Shown one piece after another: positions 18,530 to 26,555 of a DNA stretch of 64,000 bases (its first letter is position 1; the number at the start of each line of letters is the position of its first letter). This DNA is from Granulosicoccus sp947495035 (GTDB lineage: Bacteria > Pseudomonadota > Gammaproteobacteria > Granulosicoccales > Granulosicoccaceae). The notes beneath the pieces were generated by a model that saw nothing but the letters and a program-made list of their open reading frames with translations, ran no database searches and was not told the origin of the DNA. The stretch lies in NCBI RefSeq assembly GCF_050589605.1, contig NZ_JBNGOO010000004.1. One strand, 5' to 3'. A program made the translations under genes and the position numbers.

Positions 18530-19273
18530 TCAGGGCTGCATTCGACCATGCTTCTTGTCGTCATACCAGGTCCCGCACAGGCGACGGGAAAAGACAGCCC
18601 CCGGTATCAGTACCAGCAGTGTCTGCCTGATCAATTGCGGCGTGCTGTACCAGTCAAGCTTTCTCACCGAGGTGACGACCGGATCTGTCGTGAGAATCTC
18701 GAATCGCATGCCTGAACGCCTGCCCCAGCGTTTCAGGCCTCGTGACAGAAAGATTTCCTCACCGGCATAGACCCGATTACTGAACCCTCCCACGGCATCA
18801 AAGGCATCTCTTCGACAGAAGATAAAGCAGCCGGCGGCCAATCCGGCGCTCAGCGACAGGGTATTCCAGAACCGCAAGCCACGCATGGCACTGGCAGAGA
18901 CCGGTCTGTCCGCCGCGATGAGAGATCCTCCACCCACCACGCCCCCCGATGCCAGTCTGTCCAGTGCCTGACGCAACAGCTGTTCACTGCAGCTCGTATC
19001 GGCGTCCAGGAAAACCAGTGCATCACCGGTCGCTGCCATGGCGCCACGGTTGCGCGCCCGGGCAATCTGGTTGATCGGTTCGAACACGACCTGCGCACCC
19101 TGCTCCTGTGCAATCAGCCCAGTATCATCGGACGAATTGTTGTCCACGACAATCAGCTCGCCCCGATGCTCGCTGCCGGCTTCCAGGGCACGTATTGCAA
19201 GCGTGACCTTCTCCAGCGTATCTGCAATGAAGGCAGCCTCGTTCCAGGCCGGTATGATCACTGAATAACGCAT
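18530..19273 (-). CDS. Family 2 glycosyltransferase
   Basis: The start at ATG 19273 has GGAGCAGAGACAC upstream, and the protein begins directly with the GT-A fold: MRYSVIIPAWNEAAFI. It is 247 aa. VVDNNSSDDT and ALVFLDADT (the nucleotide-sugar/metal DxD site) are family hallmarks, followed by AGEEIFLSRGLKRWGRR in the acceptor region. A short amphipathic C-terminal segment (LIRQTLLVLIPGAVF) may touch the membrane. The sugar and acceptor are unknown. No other polysaccharide genes are adjacent. Confidence 0.88.
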   Translation of the reverse strand: MRYSVIIPAWNEAAFIADTLEKVTLAIRALEAGSEHRGELIVVDNNSSDDTGLIAQEQGAQVVFEPINQIARARNRGAMAATGDALVFLDADTSCSEQLLRQALDRLASGGVVGGGSLIAADRPVSASAMRGLRFWNTLSLSAGLAAGCFIFCRRDAFDAVGGFSNRVYAGEEIFLSRGLKRWGRRSGMRFEILTTDPVVTSVRKLDWYSTPQLIRQTLLVLIPGAVFSRRLCGTWYDDKKHGRMQP

Positions 19274-19412
19274 GTGTCTCTGCTCCAATAACGCCGAGCT
19301 GTGCAATCATTTGCCACGCCTCAAGCCTGCCCCTGATACAGCGTCCCGGCCGATCATGACAGCAGATGGCAAGAGTGGCTGACCACCACCGACTCGACAG
19401 GCTGCCAGAAAC

Positions 19413-20171
19413 CTACTGCCGCAAGGCCGGCAAGCCGACACCGGTGCTTTCGAAACCACCATCGGCCGCAATGATCTGACCGGTGATGTAGCTGGCCTTC
19501 TCGGAACACAGAAAGGTGATCAGCTCGGCAATCTCGTTTTCGCTGCCGTAGCGATTCAGCGGAATCGCATCATGGTAGGCATCGATGATCGCCTGACTGT
19601 GAACCGCCATGGCAAGCTTGGTACGTACCGGACCGGGACAGACGCAGTTGGCCCGTATCCCGTACTCGCCCAATTCCACCGCCTGCTGTTTGGTCAACTG
19701 AATGACCGCAGCCTTCGAAGTGCCGTAGGCCACCCGCAGGGTGGATGCCCTCAACCCGGATATCGATGCGATATTCACCAATGCCCCTCGCGATGCCTTC
19801 AATGCCGGAATGCTGGCCTGCGAGACCAGGAAGACCCCATCGAGATTGGTTTCCATGACTCGTCGCCAGCGGACGAAATCCGTTTCCTCGATGGGACCGA
19901 AGTCGGCAACACCGGCGTTGTTGACAACCGCATCGATACGCTCGAATGTCTGCTGAATCGCTGACATCATTGCCGTCACATCGTCCGGCAAGGACACATC
20001 GTGAAAGAAGGCACTGACCTTGTCGGCACCCAGCGCCTGCGCAATCTTCTGCAGCTCCTGGGTGTCCCGATCAACCATGGCCACACGCCAACCCTGTTCG
20101 ACAAGCAGTTTCGTGCTGGCCAGACCAATGCCGCGTGCGGCCCCCGTCACCAAAGCAACCTTCTCGCTCAT
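19413..20171 (-). CDS. Short-chain dehydrogenase/reductase
   Basis: The ATG at 20171 overlaps the TGA of the GAF-protein gene (ATGA), fixing the start at MSEKVALVTG. The 252-aa classical SDR shows TGAARGIG (residues 9-16, NAD(P) binding), NNAGVADFG, the catalytic Ser in NIASISG and the YxxxK pair in AYGTSKAA. CPGPVRTKLA and ITGQIIAADGG are typical of FabG-like members. Asp in AMVDRDTQ after beta-2 favours NAD(H). The substrate is unknown. Coupling to a GAF sensor gene suggests control by, or conversion of, the same small ligand. Confidence 0.88.
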   Translation of the reverse strand: MSEKVALVTGAARGIGLASTKLLVEQGWRVAMVDRDTQELQKIAQALGADKVSAFFHDVSLPDDVTAMMSAIQQTFERIDAVVNNAGVADFGPIEETDFVRWRRVMETNLDGVFLVSQASIPALKASRGALVNIASISGLRASTLRVAYGTSKAAVIQLTKQQAVELGEYGIRANCVCPGPVRTKLAMAVHSQAIIDAYHDAIPLNRYGSENEIAELITFLCSEKASYITGQIIAADGGFESTGVGLPALRQ

Positions 20172-20701
20172 CGCCCTGTCTCCTTTACAGACTGTCGTTT
20201 CCGAAGCAGACCAGCATATTCCTCGAACAGCACGGCCGCCACCGCCGGAAGGCGCAATTGCCGTTCGACCCAGGCGACACGTTCCTCCGTGTAATGGTGC
20301 TCGATGTCCAGCATGTTCACGGTCGCCACCAGCTTGCCTCCCAGTATGACCGGCAGGTTGATCACCGAGCCACAACCCAGGGAACCGATCAGCTCATGGT
20401 CGGGGAATACCTCTGCAATTTCGACCAGGGTGTTGGCCACGAAACTCTCCTGCTTGCCATGCACGATATCAAACCAGCTGTTCATCGCGATGGGTTTTGT
20501 ACCGGAGGCAGGGTAGTTGCGGATATCGCTGGTATAGGAACGCCTGGCCAGCATGGCGTCCATGTCCACACCCATGATGGTGAACAGCTTCGCACCGACA
20601 CAGGCGTCTGCCAACCGGTGCAGGGCCGCATAGGCCTGTTCACTGCTGCGTGCCACTGCCAGTGATTGATTGAAGTGCTGGATGGCCTCGTCGGTACTCA
20701 T
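20168..20701 (-). CDS. Single GAF domain protein
   Basis: This 177-aa protein is almost entirely one GAF domain: an N-terminal helix (EAIQHFNQSLAVARSSEQAYAALHRL), the core GAKLFTIMGVDMD, and the strand pair LGCGSVINLPVILGGKLVATVNMLD. No output domain (HTH, kinase, GGDEF) is present. It may bind a small molecule and act on the SDR, with which it is translationally coupled. The role is inferred. Confidence 0.75.
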   Translation of the reverse strand: MSTDEAIQHFNQSLAVARSSEQAYAALHRLADACVGAKLFTIMGVDMDAMLARRSYTSDIRNYPASGTKPIAMNSWFDIVHGKQESFVANTLVEIAEVFPDHELIGSLGCGSVINLPVILGGKLVATVNMLDIEHHYTEERVAWVERQLRLPAVAAVLFEEYAGLLRKRQSVKETGR

Positions 20702-20840
20702 GGCAGAATCTCGTTCTCACGGATGGATCATCGTCTCATCGACAAAGTCCAGCTTACCGCTTGCGCGCCCACTCATGTTGTCCTGACCTCGCCGACCTGA
20801 GCCAGGACCGGCAGTCAAGAGCAGCAAACAGACAGCCCCC

Positions 20841-22163
20841 CTAATCGGCGAGTCCGGCCGCGTAGCGCAGACCGCCCAGCAGATGCGCACGAAATTCCGG
20901 TTCCGCATAGCTGGATTCGGTATGACCACCACCGGTGTACCAGGATCGCCCACCGTCGTAAGCGTGATACCAGGCGCTTGGATGGTCACCTCCCATGCCC
21001 CCGCCTGTATACGAGTCTTCGTCGAGGCTGAGCAGTACCGTGACTTGCGCGCGAGGATTGGCACGGTAGTCATACCATTCGTCGGTGCGCGTCCATCTCG
21101 AGCCCAGATGGGTCGTCGATGGGTGTGAGCCATCCTCGACATCCTGGGTCGCTGTCTGTATCTCCGGATGACGCTCGAAATAGGCACCTACCAGTGAGCC
21201 ATACCAGGGCCATTCGTACTCGGTATCACTGGCCGCATGAATACCGGCATAGCCCCCTCCCGAGCGAATGTAGTTCTCGAAAGCCTCCTGCTCATCGGCA
21301 TCCAGCACATCGCCGGAGGTGAGTACCCAGATCACGGCATCGAAACCGGCAAGGTTCCCTTCGGTGAACACCTCTGCCGAATCCTCGGCGCGTACCGTCA
21401 GGATATCGGACGATGCAGACAGCTCTTCCAGCGCCTGCAAGGCCGCCTCTATCGACTCATGGCGGTATCCGCGAGTTTCGCTGAAGAGAAGCACTCGAGC
21501 CGATCCGGTCGGACTTGTACCGGCGATCAGTTCCTCGAGATTGCTGCTGCCATCGTTGTCGTCGTCCCACAGAGCGGTATCGAACTGATCGGCAAGGATG
21601 ACAAGAACTTCCGACTCATTACTGCCCGTTCTGTAGTCCTGCTCAAGACGGCCCAGCACAATGCCACCGTTATCATCGTAGAAGGTCACGATCAAACGGT
21701 TTTCGGTGGCAGCCGGAAAATCGGCAGTGGCCGTCCAGTACTCGTCTCCCACCCAACTTGCCACAAGGGTTTCATCGCCCCAGACGACTTCAAGCTGAAG
21801 TGCATCAGACACACGAGAAGGCACCGTGATATCGAACCTGACGGTCACCGTATTGCCTGCCAGTGGATCCGGAGTACCGTCTCCCATGCCGGCCTCGCTG
21901 CCGGAGCCGGTGTCATCGGCCGTTGCATCCACGTGTCCGCCCGTAGTGTCCGCTCCGGGCTCATCGCTCATCTGTCCTGTGTCGCCGGCAGTTCCCGTAC
22001 CGTCTGCATCACCGGCATCCAATCCTGTTCCCGGAGCACCTGCCGTGTCTGCACCGGATTGCGGAGAATTTCCGGAACCGGAACAGGCTGACAGCAGAAG
22101 CGTGCAGAGAAGCAGTATCACTGCTCGCCGTACAGGCAGGCAGTTGCCTTTGACAGGCTTCAT
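20841..22163 (-). CDS. ThuA-domain lipoprotein
   Basis: From the ATG at 22163 the protein has 440 aa and a textbook lipoprotein signal ending LLLSAC with Cys27; ATGs at 22181 and 22211 are alternatives. A linker rich in Gly, Asp and Thr follows (about 28-100), then a beta-sandwich region (about 105-195), then a ThuA-like domain (about 205-440). The ThuA motifs are VLLFSETRGYRHESI, YIRSGGGYAGIHAASDTEY and GGDHPSAWYHAYDGGRSWYTGGGH. ThuA proteins are glutamine-amidotransferase-like folds linked to trehalose or other sugar use. Here it is exported and membrane-tethered. It lies just downstream of the eight-module repeat protein, probably as one operon. Confidence 0.85.
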   Translation of the reverse strand: MKPVKGNCLPVRRAVILLLCTLLLSACSGSGNSPQSGADTAGAPGTGLDAGDADGTGTAGDTGQMSDEPGADTTGGHVDATADDTGSGSEAGMGDGTPDPLAGNTVTVRFDITVPSRVSDALQLEVVWGDETLVASWVGDEYWTATADFPAATENRLIVTFYDDNGGIVLGRLEQDYRTGSNESEVLVILADQFDTALWDDDNDGSSNLEELIAGTSPTGSARVLLFSETRGYRHESIEAALQALEELSASSDILTVRAEDSAEVFTEGNLAGFDAVIWVLTSGDVLDADEQEAFENYIRSGGGYAGIHAASDTEYEWPWYGSLVGAYFERHPEIQTATQDVEDGSHPSTTHLGSRWTRTDEWYDYRANPRAQVTVLLSLDEDSYTGGGMGGDHPSAWYHAYDGGRSWYTGGGHTESSYAEPEFRAHLLGGLRYAAGLAD

Positions 22164-22214
22164 GTCAGCATAGCCATTCATCCCGGTTCGGCGCCTACCG
22201 TTGGCAATCACCGA

Positions 22215-23927
22215 CTATGCCCCCTCACCCACCTCGAGCTCCAGACGCAAGCCCAGGCTGTGATTGATGACAATGTAGCGCCCGGCACCCGGAACTGTAC
22301 AGGAGTCCGTGCCATTGCAGATCTGTTCGAAGGTATGTGCATCCTGCACCTGATACCAGCCACCGATGGTCCAGCTGATCAGCTGCCCGGACACGCTCAG
22401 ACTGTCAGCAAAACCGGACTGATCCAGTGTCAGCTCCGCGGGGCTGCCCACGATGAGGCGCCAGGCCGAACTGCCACCGTCGTGGAAGCGGATCGTCCAG
22501 TAGATGCCGTCTGGAACGGTGCATGATCGACCGCCCTGACAGACGATCTCTCCGGTGACTCTGTTCTCGACCTGATACCAGCCATCATCAGGCCAGGAGA
22601 TGGTGTTGGCAACCACGGTCGGGGCGGAAACCGGCTCAGGATCACCGCCGAGCTCGACGCGCCAGGTGGTGCCGCCGCCATGGTACAGGCGTGACACCAG
22701 ATAGCTGCCATCGGGAAAGCTGCAGGCGTCCACCCCCTCGCACAGCACACGGCCACTGTCCTCGCTCTTTACCTGATACCAGCCATCCCGCGGCCAGCTG
22801 ATCGTGTTGTTGTTCACAACGGGTCCGGAACGATCGCTGATCTCGAGCTCGGCACGCAGTCCGAGCGTGTGATTGATGACGATATACTCTCCGGCTTCGG
22901 GAACGGTGCAGGCATCGCCGCCACCACAGATTTGCGCATAGGTGTTCGCATCCTGCACCTGATACCAGCCATCGGCGAACCAGCTGATCGTGCGATCGGA
23001 CACCAGCAGAGCGCGGAGAAAACCATCCTGGTCAATGACGGGCTCTACCGGTTCACCGACCACCACATCCCAGCTTGTGCTGACACCGTCAGTCACGCCG
23101 GATACCCGATACCGGCCATCTTCGACAGTACACTCCTCACCGCTCTGACAGACCGTTTCCCCGGTAAGCACCCGCTGAACGTCATACCAGCCATCATCAG
23201 GCAACTCGATCAGATTGCCGCTGACAACTGGCTCGATCGGCAGCTCTGTCGAATCTCCGAGCACGACACGCCAGGTGGTACCCCCTTCCAGAAACAGACG
23301 ACTGACCAGGTAGGACCCGTCAGCGAAGCTACAGGCATCCACCCCTTCGCACACTATCGCTCCCGTGTATTCATCCCTGACCTGATACCAACCGTCGTTC
23401 GGCCACGTGATGGTATTGCCGGAGACTCGTGGACCGGGATCGTCACTCACTTCAAGCGTGGCACGCAGTCCCAGATCATGGTTGATCACGATGTAGTCAC
23501 CCAGTTCGGGAACCGTACAGGAATCCGTTCCGTTGCAGATTTGCTCGTATGTCCGCGCGTCCTGCACCTGATGCCAGCCGTCTTCCGTCCAGCGGATGGT
23601 GCGACCAGAGACCTGGAGGGAATACTCGAAGTTGCTCTCATCCAGGATCAGCTCGGCCGGGTTTCCAACGGTGAGCTGCGAAGTGGAGCTTGTCTCATCT
23701 TCATATCGCGTCACCTGATAATGGCCCTCAGACACCTGACAGATGTCATCACCGGTACAGACCAGCTCTCCTGTCAGCAACTGACGCACTTCATATCGGG
23801 CACCATCGTCCCAGGAAATGATGTTGCCATCAACAACCGGATCTGCCGCACTGGCAGCGCCCGCAAATACGGCTAGCAGTGGCAGCAGTGCTTGACAACG
23901 GCTGGCACCTGTTCGGTAAATTTTCAT
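22215..23927 (-). CDS. Secreted protein of eight Cys-x5-Cys beta modules arranged ABCABCAB
   Basis: I do not recognise this 570-aa protein. It has a signal peptide (MKIYRTGASRCQALLPLLAV...ASA). Eight modules of 55-70 residues follow, each with a pattern like I-S-W-x-D-G-W-Y-Q-V, then C-x5-C, then G-x-Y-x-V. The Cys pairs are CTGDDIC, CNGTDSC, CEGVDAC, CQSGEEC, CGGGDAC, CEGVDAC, CQGGRSC and CNGTDSC, each probably one disulfide. Modules 2, 5 and 8 share QVQDA-T-QIC...YIVINH-LGLR. Modules 3 and 6 share VCEGVDACSF-DGSYLVSRL and GTTWRV. Modules 1, 4 and 7 share the TGE-V-C type. The gene therefore grew by duplicating a three-module block. The context, a ThuA lipoprotein, suggests a periplasmic or extracellular carbohydrate-related role, but this is a guess. 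Confidence 0.8.
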   Translation of the reverse strand: MKIYRTGASRCQALLPLLAVFAGAASAADPVVDGNIISWDDGARYEVRQLLTGELVCTGDDICQVSEGHYQVTRYEDETSSTSQLTVGNPAELILDESNFEYSLQVSGRTIRWTEDGWHQVQDARTYEQICNGTDSCTVPELGDYIVINHDLGLRATLEVSDDPGPRVSGNTITWPNDGWYQVRDEYTGAIVCEGVDACSFADGSYLVSRLFLEGGTTWRVVLGDSTELPIEPVVSGNLIELPDDGWYDVQRVLTGETVCQSGEECTVEDGRYRVSGVTDGVSTSWDVVVGEPVEPVIDQDGFLRALLVSDRTISWFADGWYQVQDANTYAQICGGGDACTVPEAGEYIVINHTLGLRAELEISDRSGPVVNNNTISWPRDGWYQVKSEDSGRVLCEGVDACSFPDGSYLVSRLYHGGGTTWRVELGGDPEPVSAPTVVANTISWPDDGWYQVENRVTGEIVCQGGRSCTVPDGIYWTIRFHDGGSSAWRLIVGSPAELTLDQSGFADSLSVSGQLISWTIGGWYQVQDAHTFEQICNGTDSCTVPGAGRYIVINHSLGLRLELEVGEGA

Positions 23928-23936
23928 GGCTGGATT

Positions 23937-23951
23937 CTCGGTGATACCGAG
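23937..23951 (-). promoter_or_regulatory. Hairpin at the translation start of the repeat protein
   Basis: CTCGGT-GAT-ACCGAG (6-bp perfect arms) lies 10-24 nt upstream of the ATG at 23927, where the ribosome-binding site should be. No strong free Shine-Dalgarno is seen, so it could mask ribosome access. Function is inferred. Confidence 0.4.
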
Positions 23952-24028
23952 CGGAGATTATCAACTACACCGAGCCCTGCCATGGTATTACTACCTCTTT
24001 TTACAACATTGACACATGCGTTCTCCGT

Positions 24029-24045
24029 GCATGAACCTTTCATGC
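24029..24045. terminator. Hairpin downstream of the Opp/Dpp operon
   Basis: GCATGAA-CCT-TTCATGC has 7-bp perfect arms and sits 14 bp past the stop of the last ABC gene (minus strand). It lacks a T-run, so it is only a candidate terminator or 3'-end protection hairpin. Confidence 0.4.
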
Positions 24046-24058
24046 CCAGGGAGGATGA

Positions 24059-24820
24059 TCACGCCCCTGCAGACTCGGCGCCGGGTCCTGATCCACCACT
24101 TGCCGCATACAGCTCACGCGTATATTCACTGGAGAACTGACCCGAGCGCAGCGCCGCCGTCTCACAGATCTCCACGATGCGCCCGTGCTGCATCACGGCC
24201 ATGCGCTCACACATGAAACCCACCACCGGCAGGTTGTGCGAGACCATCAGGTAAGTCAGGTTCTGTTCGGCTCTGAGCCGCTTCAGCAGGTTCAGGATCT
24301 CGGCCTGTACCGACACATCCAGCGCGGAAGTGGGTTCGTCCAGCAGCATGATGGACGGCTCCAGCATCAGCGCCCGGGCAATGGCGACGCGCTGCCTCTG
24401 CCCACCGGATAACTGATGCGGAAACCGAAACCGGTATCGCTTGTCCAGCCCCACGGCGTTGAGCATGTCCGGAATGCGGGTATTGCGATTGCCCAGCCCG
24501 TGCACCTGCAACGGTTCCGCCAGTATGGTGTCGATGGTCTTGCGCGGATGCAACGAGCCATAGGGATCCTGAAAGACCATCTGGCATTGCCTGGCAAATT
24601 CCCGATCATGCTCACGCGAACGAGATTTGCCTGACACCTCGATGGAGCCGGTCCAGCCGGTCGCCAGGGCAGCGATGGCCTTCAGGACCGTGGACTTGCC
24701 CGAACCGCTCTCCCCCACGAGGGCAAAGCTCTCGCCGCGGGCCACGGTGAAGCTGACATCGTGCACCACCTGAGTATTGCCGTAGGCAATGTTCACTCCC
24801 GCAAGTGCCAGTGCGTTCAT
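24059..24820 (-). CDS. Peptide/nickel-type ABC transporter ATPase (DppF/OppF-like)
   Basis: The ATG at 24820 overlaps the TGA of the previous ATPase gene (ATGA) and has GGAGCGGC upstream. The 253-aa protein has Walker A (GESGSGKST), Q-loop (MVFQDPYGSLHPRKT), signature (LSGGQRQR) and Walker B (IMLLDEPTSALD). PYGSLHPR and LSGGQ with SALDVSVQAEIL are specific to the Opp/Dpp/Nik ATPases. It is shorter than OppF (about 330 aa) and ends soon after the nucleotide-binding domain, as in NikE-like members. It pairs with the next ATPase in a heterodimer. Confidence 0.9.
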   Translation of the reverse strand: MNALALAGVNIAYGNTQVVHDVSFTVARGESFALVGESGSGKSTVLKAIAALATGWTGSIEVSGKSRSREHDREFARQCQMVFQDPYGSLHPRKTIDTILAEPLQVHGLGNRNTRIPDMLNAVGLDKRYRFRFPHQLSGGQRQRVAIARALMLEPSIMLLDEPTSALDVSVQAEILNLLKRLRAEQNLTYLMVSHNLPVVGFMCERMAVMQHGRIVEICETAALRSGQFSSEYTRELYAASGGSGPGAESAGA

Positions 24821-25647
24821 GTGCCGCTCCAGCGGTTTCTGTCCAGCACCGGCAACTCGCTGCGCTCTTCCACCATCTGCGGTACGGCGGCCAGCAAGCC
24901 CCGTGTATACGGGTGCTGCGCATGCTGCAATTGGCCAGCAGCACATTCCTCGACGACTTCACCGGCATTCATGACCAGAATGCGATCACAATAGCGCGCC
25001 ACCAGATTCAGATCATGACTGATCAGCATCAGCCCCATGCCATTGTCCCTGACCAGAGAATCGATCAGATCCAGCACCGTGGCCTGTACCGAGACATCCA
25101 GCGCCGAGGTGGGCTCATCGGCAATCAGCAAGTCCGGCCCCGGAATCAGCATCATGGCGATCATCACTCGCTGCCCCATGCCACCGGATATCTGGTGCGG
25201 ATAGAGTCGCGCGACCGCTTCCGGCTCGTTGATGCGCACCTTCTGCAACATCTCGATGACTCGCGCCTTGACATCGCGTCGGCGCAGCCGCTCATGGCAG
25301 CGCAGGGCTTCGGCAATCTGATCACCCACCCGCATCACCGGATGCAGCGAGAACTTCGGGTCCTGCATGACCATCGACAGGCGAGCGCCGCGCAGGCGGC
25401 GCATCTGTCGTTCCGTCTGTCCCAGCAGATCGATTCCCTCGAATTCCAGCCTGTCGGCGCGCATGACGCCAGGCCGGTTGATCAGCTTCAGCATGGCACG
25501 GCCTGTCAGTGATTTACCCGAGCCGCTCTCACCCACAATGCCAAGGCGTTCCCGACCCAGAGACAGGGAAATGCCTTTCACGACATCCACCGGACCATCG
25601 GCCGACGGAAACGAGACACGCAGGTTTTCCAGTTCCAGCATGGCCAT
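24817..25647 (-). CDS. Peptide/nickel-type ABC transporter ATPase (DppD/OppD-like)
   Basis: The start at ATG 25647 (MAMLELENLRVSF) lies 2 bp after the permease stop. The 276-aa protein shows Walker A (GESGSGKSL), Q-loop region (MQDPKFSLHPVMRVGDQI), an unusual signature ISGGMGQRVMIAMML and Walker B (LLIADEPTSALD). It lacks much of the C-terminal Fe-S-like oligopeptide extension seen in DppD. It is the partner of the DppF-like ATPase. The substrate class (peptides, nickel or other small solutes) cannot be read from the ATPase. Confidence 0.9.
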   Translation of the reverse strand: MAMLELENLRVSFPSADGPVDVVKGISLSLGRERLGIVGESGSGKSLTGRAMLKLINRPGVMRADRLEFEGIDLLGQTERQMRRLRGARLSMVMQDPKFSLHPVMRVGDQIAEALRCHERLRRRDVKARVIEMLQKVRINEPEAVARLYPHQISGGMGQRVMIAMMLIPGPDLLIADEPTSALDVSVQATVLDLIDSLVRDNGMGLMLISHDLNLVARYCDRILVMNAGEVVEECAAGQLQHAQHPYTRGLLAAVPQMVEERSELPVLDRNRWSGT

Positions 25648-25649
25648 GA

Positions 25650-26555
25650 TCAGCGTTGCCCCTCGTTGCGTGGATCCAGCACATCTCGCAGCCCATCTCC
25701 CAGGAAGCAGAACCCCAGGCTGACAACGATGATGGCGATGCCCGGCATGGTGGCCACCCACCACTGATCGAGTATGAAGGTGCGTCCACGCGAGATCATG
25801 GCTCCCCACTCCGGCAAGGGAGGTTGTGCACCGAGCCCCAGAAAGCCGAGTCCGGCAGCCGTCAGGATGATGCCTGCCATGTCCAGCGTCATGCGTACGA
25901 TCATCGATGACGTACACAGGGGTAGTACGTGTCGAACGATGATGCGCGTATCGGAGGCACCCAGCATCTGGGTCGCGGCTATGAATTCCGACTGGCGAAA
26001 GGTCAGCGTCTCCGCTCGTGCTATGCGGGCATAGACCGGCCAGGCTGTAATGGCAATGGCGATGATGGCGTTTTCGATCCCCGGTCCCAGCGCCGCCACA
26101 AAGGCCAGTGCCAGGATCAGTTTAGGCATGGACAGGAACACATCGGTGATCCCCATCAGCAACTTGTCCATCCAGCCGCCGTAGTAACCGGATACCGCGC
26201 CCACCAGCAAGCCCAGTGGCGCCGAGATGATGGCAACCATCGCCACGATCAGCAGCGTGATGCGTGAACCGTGAATGACACGCGAAAAGATGTCTCGCCC
26301 CAGTTCATCCGTGCCCATGAGGTGTGCACTGCTCGGCGGCAGCAAACGGTTTCCGAGGTCCTGGCCGATGGGTGACTGCGGCGCAATCCACGGGGCGAAG
26401 GCAGCCACCAGAATCAGGCCGATGATGATGAGGGAACCCAGCAGGGCAAGCGGATTCTTCAGCAGCATGTGCAGCAGACGCCAGCTGCGCCCCAGACTGG
26501 CCTGCCAACGGGATTCCGGTGACTCACTGCTCAGCCACTGTTGCAGACGGCTCAT
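25650..26555 (-). CDS. Peptide/nickel-type ABC permease (DppC-like)
   Basis: The ATG at 26555 is preceded by CGAGGAGTGTCCG and overlaps the upstream permease stop (ATGA). The 301-aa protein has an N-terminal cytoplasmic leader, then a TM (LLGSLIIIGLILVAAFAPWIA), the conserved LMGTDELGRDIFSRVIHGSR motif of DppC/OppC, and an EAA loop (ARIARAETLTFRQSEFIAATQMLGAS). Helices close the protein at GDGLRDVLDPR. It forms the channel with the DppB-like subunit. Confidence 0.92.
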   Translation of the reverse strand: MSRLQQWLSSESPESRWQASLGRSWRLLHMLLKNPLALLGSLIIIGLILVAAFAPWIAPQSPIGQDLGNRLLPPSSAHLMGTDELGRDIFSRVIHGSRITLLIVAMVAIISAPLGLLVGAVSGYYGGWMDKLLMGITDVFLSMPKLILALAFVAALGPGIENAIIAIAITAWPVYARIARAETLTFRQSEFIAATQMLGASDTRIIVRHVLPLCTSSMIVRMTLDMAGIILTAAGLGFLGLGAQPPLPEWGAMISRGRTFILDQWWVATMPGIAIIVVSLGFCFLGDGLRDVLDPRNEGQR

